Below are positions 5,997 through 10,010 of a stretch of DNA of 10,010 bases, one piece after another; the first letter of the stretch is position 1; every line of letters begins with the position of its first letter. Below the pieces are notes generated by a model, which saw only the letters and a list, made by a program, of their open reading frames with translations, was not told where the DNA came from and ran no database searches. The stretch comes from DATDCY01 sp964513745 (lineage in GTDB: Bacteria > JAUVQV01 > DATDCY01). The position numbers and the translations under genes are program-made. The stretch covers positions 1-10,010 of the forward strand of contig CAZEOK010000109.1 of assembly GCA_964513745.1 (NCBI GenBank). The letters run 5' to 3'.

Positions 5997-7046
5997 ATGG
6001 TTAATTCCACGGAGTCCCAACGAAACGCCGAAAGCGCACCTGCTCCCCCCGCTTGTGGGCAGGATACCCGGGTGGTGTCTTATCTGAGACTCTCGGTCAC
6101 CGACCGCTGCAACCTGCGCTGCGTCTATTGCATGCCTGAGTCCGGCATCACGCAGGTGCCGCACGCCGACATTCTCTCCTTCGACGAGATCGAGGGGATT
6201 CTCGCCGCGGTTTCGGGCCCGCTCGGCCTGCGCGGGATCAGAGTCACCGGTGGAGAGCCCCTGGTGCGTGGCGGGATCGTCGACCTGGTCGGCCGCCTTG
6301 CGCGCCTGGTGGGCGTCGAGGACCTCTCGATGACGACCAACGCGCTGCTGCTGCCGCGCTTTGCGGCCGACCTGCGTGCTGCCGGCCTGCGCCGGGTGAA
6401 CGTCAGTCTCGACACCCTGCGCCCCGAACGCTACCGGCGCATCTGCCGCGGCGGCGATCCGGAGCAGGTATTCGCCGGGATCCGCGCCGCCGAGGCCGCG
6501 GGCCTCGAACCGGTGAAGATCAACATGGTGGTGATCCCGGGGATCAACGACGACGAGGTCGAGGAGATGGCGCGGCTGACGATCGATCGGCCCCGGCACG
6601 TGCGGTACATCGAGTTCATGCCGGTCGGCAACTCGGACCTGCAGCGCGAGAGAAGGTACATTCCCAGCGCCGAGCTGCGGGCGCGGATCCGTGCCCGCTT
6701 CGGCCTCGAGCAGGCGCCCGTTGCGCCGCAGGGGCGCGGTCCCGCGCGCTACTGGCGCATCCCCGGGGCGGCGGGTACGGTCGGGTTCATCAGCCCGCTC
6801 TCCCAGCACTTCTGCACCAGCTGCAACCGCATCCGTCTCACCGCCGACGGCTGGGTGCGCACCTGCCTGCTCACCGACCGCATCGGCGTCGACGTCAAGG
6901 CCGCGTACCGGGCCGGGGTGCGGGGCGAGGGGCTCGTTGCGCTGTTTCGCGAGGCGATCCGGCTCAAACCCCCGTCGCACGATCTGGTGCCAGCGGGAAA
7001 CGGGAACGGGACATACGTCCGCACGATGTGCCAGATCGGCGGCTAG
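5997..7046 (+). CDS. moaA: GTP 3',8-cyclase MoaA (radical SAM)
   Basis: 349 residues from ATG 5997, with CGGGGA (5989-5993 region) just upstream. An in-frame ATG at 5952 inside the repeat would add 15 residues. The N-terminal radical-SAM cluster is C38-x3-C42-x2-C45 in SVTDRCNLRCVYCMPESG, and the SAM-binding GGEP is at 85-88. The second [4Fe-4S] site is C273-x2-C276-x13-C290. The protein ends QIGG; the C-terminal Gly-Gly is conserved in the family and needed for catalysis. It converts GTP to 3',8-cyclo-GTP, the MoaC substrate. The natural C-terminus shows that the repeat element beginning at the stop codon has not truncated it. Confidence 0.96.
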   Translation: MVNSTESQRNAESAPAPPACGQDTRVVSYLRLSVTDRCNLRCVYCMPESGITQVPHADILSFDEIEGILAAVSGPLGLRGIRVTGGEPLVRGGIVDLVGRLARLVGVEDLSMTTNALLLPRFAADLRAAGLRRVNVSLDTLRPERYRRICRGGDPEQVFAGIRAAEAAGLEPVKINMVVIPGINDDEVEEMARLTIDRPRHVRYIEFMPVGNSDLQRERRYIPSAELRARIRARFGLEQAPVAPQGRGPARYWRIPGAAGTVGFISPLSQHFCTSCNRIRLTADGWVRTCLLTDRIGVDVKAAYRAGVRGEGLVALFREAIRLKPPSHDLVPAGNGNGTYVRTMCQIGG

Positions 7047-7169
7047 CAGACCGCTGAAATAGGCCCATCTGCTGCGTTACGCTCACCCCTCGTCACTGCG
7101 GCGGCCACCAGGCCGCCTCATTCTCGGGTTTTTGCAAGCCTTGCATCTGGACCTGTTTGAGCAGTCTGC
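7046..7169 (+). mobile_element. MITE-like element with imperfect terminal inverted repeats
   Basis: The left end (7046-7073, GCAGACCGCTGAAATAGG...) and the reverse complement of the right end (7142-7169) match at 21 of 28 positions. The whole unit is about 124 bp. It includes a perfect 7-bp hairpin GGCGGCC-ACCA-GGCCGCC (7100-7117), then T5 at 7129-7133. It encodes nothing. It fills the gap between the convergent moaA and lipoprotein genes, so it may serve as a bidirectional terminator. A related copy of the left end occurs at 8776-8808. I saw no target-site duplication. Confidence 0.55.
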
Positions 7170-7218
7170 CGGTTTACGGGCTTTCAGGAAGCTGCTCGCG
7201 GGCGTTGAGCAAGGTCAA

Positions 7219-7575
7219 CTAGATACTGAAGTGGTCGAGGAAGTCGTCGCAGTCCAGGCTTCCGGCCACGGCCCATTCGTCGCGGCACGCGGCGTCGTCG
7301 CTCTCGGCGACCTCGAACATCCCGTTGAACGAGTCAACGCATTCCTCCTGCGAGAGAAACACACTTTCCATGGAGCCGCAGCCGTCGAGCTTCTCGCAGA
7401 TGTTCATCGAGATGTCGTTACAGGTGTCCTTTGGTGACGAGGTGCAGCCGGCCGCGAAACCAACCGCCAGCAGAGCTGCCGCGCATGCCACGACAAGTCT
7501 GCTCGGGCGACATGCCCGGCCCGGGCGGGTCTTTCCCGCGATCGGCCTAGTGTACTGTCGGTCGATCGAGGACAA
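7219..7575 (-). CDS. small cysteine-rich lipoprotein, function unknown
   Basis: 118 residues if started at the TTG at 7575, which overlaps the end of the upstream lipoprotein gene by 29 nt. This start is uncertain: no ribosome binding site is visible, but later in-frame starts (e.g. the GTG at residue 29) would remove the basic n-region. The signal is a basic stretch (16-26), a hydrophobic core (27-41), then the lipobox FAAGC with C44 as the probable lipidated Cys. The mature part is acidic, about 75 residues, with six further cysteines (52, 60, 66, 79, 97, 109), enough for three disulfides in an exported protein. It resembles in style the many small Cys-rich lipoproteins of myxobacteria-like genomes, but I cannot name a family. 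It is probably co-transcribed with its upstream neighbour, and its stop faces the moaA stop. Confidence 0.72.
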   Translation of the reverse strand: MSSIDRQYTRPIAGKTRPGRACRPSRLVVACAAALLAVGFAAGCTSSPKDTCNDISMNICEKLDGCGSMESVFLSQEECVDSFNGMFEVAESDDAACRDEWAVAGSLDCDDFLDHFSI

Positions 7576-7897
7576 GGTCGGTGCAGGTGCCGATTTCGCC
7601 GCTCGAGTAGAGCCGGCACAGCTCGAGCGTCTGGGTGTCGGCGAAGGTTGCTTGCCGGACGTAGCTGATCCCGTTCGACACGAAGGTCACGGTATAGCCG
7701 GGGTAATCGCCCGTATAGCTGTATGTCCCCGAGTCGCCCTCGGAGTCGTACCACGTCGAGTCGGCGAACGTGATGGAGGCGCCGGATGTCGAGACCCAGG
7801 TGCCCGTGAAAGGCGTGTCGCCGGACCCGCCGTCGCACCCGGCGAAAAGCCCCGGGGCGATCAGCAGCAGCGCCAGTGCAAGTCCGCGTATCGTCAT
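7547..7897 (-). CDS. small lipoprotein with predicted beta-sheet domain, function unknown
   Basis: 116 residues from ATG 7897. The signal peptide MTIRGLALALLLIAPGLFAG ends at C21 of a canonical lipobox (LFAGC), followed by a Gly/Ser/Asp linker, so it should be an outer- or inner-membrane-anchored lipoprotein. Residues ~30-110 alternate polar and hydrophobic residues with many Thr, Ser, Tyr and Gly (GTWVSTSGASITFADSTWY, SGTYSYTGDYPGYTVTF). This suggests a small lipocalin-like or beta-sandwich fold. Two cysteines (94, 105) could form a disulfide. The frame is open upstream into suhB, but the signal peptide fixes this start. There is no ribosome binding site, and a promoter sits immediately upstream. 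No named family recognised. Confidence 0.8.
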   Translation of the reverse strand: MTIRGLALALLLIAPGLFAGCDGGSGDTPFTGTWVSTSGASITFADSTWYDSEGDSGTYSYTGDYPGYTVTFVSNGISYVRQATFADTQTLELCRLYSSGEIGTCTDLVLDRPTVH

Positions 7898-7904
7898 GAA
7901 AACA

Positions 7905-7933
7905 ACAATAGAGAATTTTATTCGCCGGGTCAA
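7905..7933 (-). promoter_or_regulatory. sigma70-type promoter giving a leaderless lipoprotein mRNA
   Basis: On the - strand TTGACC (7933-7928) and TATTGT (7910-7905) are spaced by 17 nt. The -10 ends 7 nt before the ATG at 7897, so the transcript would start at or next to the A of ATG. This agrees with the absence of a ribosome binding site. The -35 box overlaps the stop codon of suhB (7930-7932). Confidence 0.6.
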
Positions 7934-8757
7934 CCTGTCCGCGCGGCGCCCGTTCGGGCGACCGGGTGCCCGCCGCGCAGCACCGCGAGCATCTCGCCGT
8001 GCACGCGGCCGTTCGAGGCGACGATGTCGCGCACCGGCAGCCGCCAGGGGCGGCCCGTGATCCCGGTGATCGAGCCGCCGGCCTCCTCGACCAGCAGCGA
8101 GGCCGCGGCGATGTCCCAGGGGCGGAGCTTCAGCTCCCAGAAGCCATCGAAGCGCCCGGCGGCGACGTAGGCCAGATCGAGGGCCGCGGCGCCCGCGCGG
8201 CGGATGGCCAGGCACCGGGTTGCGAACCGGGCGAAGTGGTCGAGGTTGGTGCGCCGACTGCGGCGTATGTCGTACGGGAAACCGGTGGCCAGAAACGCCT
8301 GGTCGAGGTTCGCCTGCGAAGAGACGCTCAGGGGGGCGCCGTTCCTGAGGGCTCCGCGTCCGCGGATCGCCGTGAACATCTCGTCGAGCAGCGGTTGGTA
8401 AACCGCGGCCACGATCACGCGGCCGGCGCGGGCGAGCGCCACCGAGACGCAGAAGTAGGGGAACCCCCTGGAGTAGTTGGTGGTCCCGTCGAGCGGGTCG
8501 ACGACCCAGAGGTGCTCGGCGTCCCCGGCGAGCGGGTCGCTCTCCTCGGCGAGCACGCCGTGTCCGGGAAAGGCGCGCCCGATGATCGACAGGATCTCCT
8601 TTTCGGAGCGCCGGTCGATCGCCGTGACCAGGTCGATCGCCCCCTTGTGCTCGATCGGTGGCGCCGTGCCGAAGGAATCCAGCTGGATCCGCCCGGCCGC
8701 CCGGCAGGCGCGCACCGCGACCTCCAGAAATCTGCTCTCAGCGTCGCTCTTTGTCAT
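7930..8757 (-). CDS. suhB: inositol-1-monophosphatase family protein (SuhB/IMPase)
   Basis: 275 residues, the normal length for the family. The Mg2+-site motifs are E71 in AEESD, D87-P-L-D90-G-T-T-N, and W214-D215 in WDIAAASLLVEEAGG. IMPases hydrolyse inositol-1-phosphate to myo-inositol and phosphate; SuhB homologues may also act in rRNA transcription complexes. With ino1 two genes upstream on the same strand, a biosynthetic role in making myo-inositol is the most likely one. The start ATG 8757 has a weak ribosome binding site and lies 18 nt after a dispersed repeat (8776-8808). The C-terminal tail (VARTGAARTG) is short and variable. The TGA stop overlaps the -35 of the next lipoprotein gene. 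Confidence 0.93.
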   Translation of the reverse strand: MTKSDAESRFLEVAVRACRAAGRIQLDSFGTAPPIEHKGAIDLVTAIDRRSEKEILSIIGRAFPGHGVLAEESDPLAGDAEHLWVVDPLDGTTNYSRGFPYFCVSVALARAGRVIVAAVYQPLLDEMFTAIRGRGALRNGAPLSVSSQANLDQAFLATGFPYDIRRSRRTNLDHFARFATRCLAIRRAGAAALDLAYVAAGRFDGFWELKLRPWDIAAASLLVEEAGGSITGITGRPWRLPVRDIVASNGRVHGEMLAVLRGGHPVARTGAARTG

Positions 8758-8775
8758 GGGCGGTTCGAGAAGCTC

Positions 8776-8808
8776 AACGCCGCAGATGAGCCTTTTTCAG
8801 CAGCCTGC
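8776..8808 (-). repeat. solitary copy of the 7046-type repeat end
   Basis: Read on the - strand, these 33 bases (GCAGGCTGCTGAAAAAGGCT...) match the left end of the element at 7046-7078 with about five differences. The second inverted end is not present nearby. The copy lies between the surE-suhB hairpin and the suhB start codon, so it forms most of the suhB leader. Confidence 0.7.
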
Positions 8809-8816
8809 ATAAGGGT

Positions 8817-8855
8817 GGGGGGCCGGAGAGCATCACTCCGTCTCTCCGGCCCCCC
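8817..8855. terminator. perfect 14-bp hairpin between surE and suhB
   Basis: GGGGGGCCGGAGAG (8817-8830) and CTCTCCGGCCCCCC (8842-8855) pair without mismatch around an 11-nt loop. This is a very stable structure 27 nt after the surE stop in the - strand direction. No U-run follows on either strand, so it is not a standard Rho-independent terminator. It may be a partial terminator, a processing or stability element, or part of a repeat. Confidence 0.5.
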
Positions 8856-8881
8856 TTGGGCAAGGTAGGGAGGGTACGCCA

Positions 8882-9673
8882 CTATAGATTCCGCTCGTCG
8901 GAAAAAGTTCCCGGGTCAAGATCCCACCCGCCGAGGGTGGCGAACATCGCCTCGTCGGTGAGGTCGAAGTTGATCGGGGTGACCGAGATGAACCCGGCGG
9001 CAACCGCCGCGTCGTCGAGCCCCGAACCGGCTGCCGCCGCGTCCTCGAGACGCTCGCTGACCATCCAGTAGTAGTGACGGTCCCGCGGATCGTTGCGCCG
9101 GTCGAACGACTCGAGGACCCGCACGCGCCCCTGGCGGGTCTGGACCGCGCCGCGGATGTCCCCGGCCGGCAGGGGGGGGATGTTCACATTCAGCGAAATG
9201 CCGCGCGGCAGGCCGCGGCGCCCGATTTCGCTGGCCAGCCGCCGCGCAAAGGCAGCCGCGGCCGAGAAGTCGTGGTAGTGGCGTGCCGCGAGCGAGAAGG
9301 CCGCGGCCGGCAGGCCGAGCATCGCCGCCTCGGTCGCGGCCGAGACGGTGCCGGAGTACAGCAGGTTCGTACCGAGGTTCGCCCCCTGGTTGATGCCGGA
9401 GAGCACGAGGTCGGGCGGGGTCTCCAGGATGGCGCGCACCGCGATCTTCACGCAGTCGGCCGGCGTCCCGGAGACCGCGTGGCCGGTCAGCCCTCCTGGC
9501 CCGGTGTAATCGCTCACCCGCAGCGGGTCGGCGAGCGTGATCGCATGTCCGACGGCGCTGCGCTCGCTGTCGGGGGCGACGACGGTCACCTCGCCCAGGT
9601 CGCGGACGGCCCGCCAGAGAGCCTCGATCCCGGGTGCGGCGATCCCGTCGTCGTTGGTGATGAGTATGCGCAA
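8882..9673 (-). CDS. surE: 5'/3'-nucleotidase SurE
   Basis: 263 residues, typical of the family. The metal-binding N-terminus is MRILITNDDG with D8 and D9. S39 (DSERSAVGHAIT) and N95 (LSGINQGANLGTNLLYSGTV) complete the metal site. SurE enzymes remove phosphate from nucleoside 5'- and 3'-monophosphates and can cleave short polyphosphate. The start is a TTG at 9673, supported by GGAG (9682-9679) 5 nt upstream and by the invariant N-terminal sequence. It begins 19 nt after the ino1 stop, so the two genes are surely co-transcribed. It is separated from suhB by 124 nt that hold a strong hairpin and a dispersed repeat. Confidence 0.96.
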   Translation of the reverse strand: MRILITNDDGIAAPGIEALWRAVRDLGEVTVVAPDSERSAVGHAITLADPLRVSDYTGPGGLTGHAVSGTPADCVKIAVRAILETPPDLVLSGINQGANLGTNLLYSGTVSAATEAAMLGLPAAAFSLAARHYHDFSAAAAFARRLASEIGRRGLPRGISLNVNIPPLPAGDIRGAVQTRQGRVRVLESFDRRNDPRDRHYYWMVSERLEDAAAAGSGLDDAAVAAGFISVTPINFDLTDEAMFATLGGWDLDPGTFSDERNL

Positions 9674-9692
9674 CGCTGCTCCGCGGCTGGTG

Positions 9693-10010
9693 CTACGCGC
9701 CGGCCCTCTTTTTCGCCGCCGGCTTTTTCGCGGGGTTCGCGCCGGGGACGGCGAAGCGCTCGACCATGCTTTTCGCGACGGTGTCCGGGTGTTGCTTCGG
9801 CGGCGTCTTCATGAAGTAGGCGCTCGGCGACTCGAGCGCACCGCCGATGCCGCGGTCGCGCGCGATCTTGGCGCAGCGGATGGCGTCGATGACGACCCCG
9901 GCGGAGTTGGGCGAGTCCTCGACCGAGAGGCGGCACTCCAGGTTCATCGGCACGTCGCCGAAGTGGCGGCTCTCGATGCGCAGGAAGCAGAGCTTGTTGT
10001 CCTTCTGCCA
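9693..10010 (-). CDS. ino1: inositol-3-phosphate synthase, C-terminal part (5'-truncated by window edge)
   Basis: The frame runs in from the right edge and stops at 9693-9695, giving the last 105 residues. The sequence reads WQKDNKLCFLRIESRHFGD, then PMNLECRLSVEDSPNSAGVV, IDAIRCAKIARDRGIGG and SPSAYFMKTPP. I recognise this as the conserved C-terminal region of bacterial/archaeal-type myo-inositol-1-phosphate synthases, with DSPNSAG as the key phrase. The enzyme uses NAD to isomerise glucose 6-phosphate to inositol phosphate. The last ~13 residues (PAKKPAAKKRAGA) form a Lys/Ala-rich tail beyond the usual domain end. surE follows at 19 nt and an inositol monophosphatase gene comes after that, so the pathway to free myo-inositol is grouped here. 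Confidence 0.9.
   Translation of the reverse strand, partial: WQKDNKLCFLRIESRHFGDVPMNLECRLSVEDSPNSAGVVIDAIRCAKIARDRGIGGALESPSAYFMKTPPKQHPDTVAKSMVERFAVPGANPAKKPAAKKRAGA

Noticed and set aside
5865..6980. A 371-codon - strand frame opposite moaA.
   Set aside because: MoaA on the + strand has all catalytic cysteines and motifs. The antisense product shows only biased composition.
7170..7218. Extension of the 7046 repeat element up to the lipoprotein stop.
   Set aside because: GGCGTTGAGC at 7201-7210 also occurs on the - strand next to the 8776 copy, but 10 bases are too few to extend the element with confidence.
7132..7437. A + strand frame of 101 codons after moaA.
   Set aside because: It crosses the repeat element and runs antisense to the Cys-rich lipoprotein, which has a clear signal peptide and lipobox. 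No ribosome binding site.

Overview
The window is about 70% G+C and densely coded, with frequent GTG and TTG starts. Its gene complement suits a high-GC, respiratory Gram-negative bacterium. The gene families and the dispersed-repeat style remind me of Deltaproteobacteria/Desulfuromonadota-like genomes, but this placement is an inference and nothing here proves it. All genes from 1 to 7046 lie on the + strand and all genes from 7219 to 10010 on the - strand, so the two blocks converge at 7047-7218.

Plus-strand block. (a) 1-1622 is the C-terminal part of a large fused FAD-linked oxidase/Fe-S/CCG-domain oxidoreductase of the D-lactate/glycolate dehydrogenase type. (b) A well-formed promoter and ribosome binding site precede a 36-codon open frame (1705-1815) that looks like the first helix of a protoglobin domain and then stops. 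(c) Directly after it come an HD-domain phosphohydrolase (1821-2501) and, overlapping by ATGA, an exported M48 zinc metalloprotease with a TPR tail (2498-3871). (d) A small helical-repeat protein of unknown function follows (3963-4367) with its own extended -10 promoter. (e) A molybdopterin cluster moaD-moaE-moaC-moaA (4611-7046) makes cyclic pyranopterin phosphate (MoaA, MoaC) and the two subunits of molybdopterin synthase (MoaD, MoaE).

Two near-identical 58-bp repeats in opposite orientation bracket moaD-E-C (4379-4436 and 5931-5988). The second forms the leader of moaA and contributes a possible ribosome binding site and in-frame ATG.

Convergence zone. An imperfect terminal-inverted-repeat element of about 124 bp (7046-7169) begins on the last base of the moaA stop codon. 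A single end-like copy of the same repeat lies at 8776-8808, just upstream of suhB.

Minus-strand block, in transcription order: ino1 (partial, from the window edge to 9693), surE (9673-8882), suhB (8757-7930), then two small lipoproteins (7897-7547 and 7575-7219). Ino1 (glucose-6-phosphate to inositol phosphate) and the SuhB-type phosphatase (inositol phosphate to myo-inositol) together make a complete two-step myo-inositol pathway, with the SurE nucleotidase between them. A perfect 14-bp hairpin separates surE from suhB. The first lipoprotein has a promoter placed so that its mRNA would be essentially leaderless.

The strongest leads for new biology are the repeat that supplies expression signals to moaA, the protoglobin-like stub in front of the HD/M48 pair, the ino1-surE-suhB grouping, and the pair of unassigned lipoproteins. 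I did not see a defence system, CRISPR array, transposase, rRNA or tRNA.
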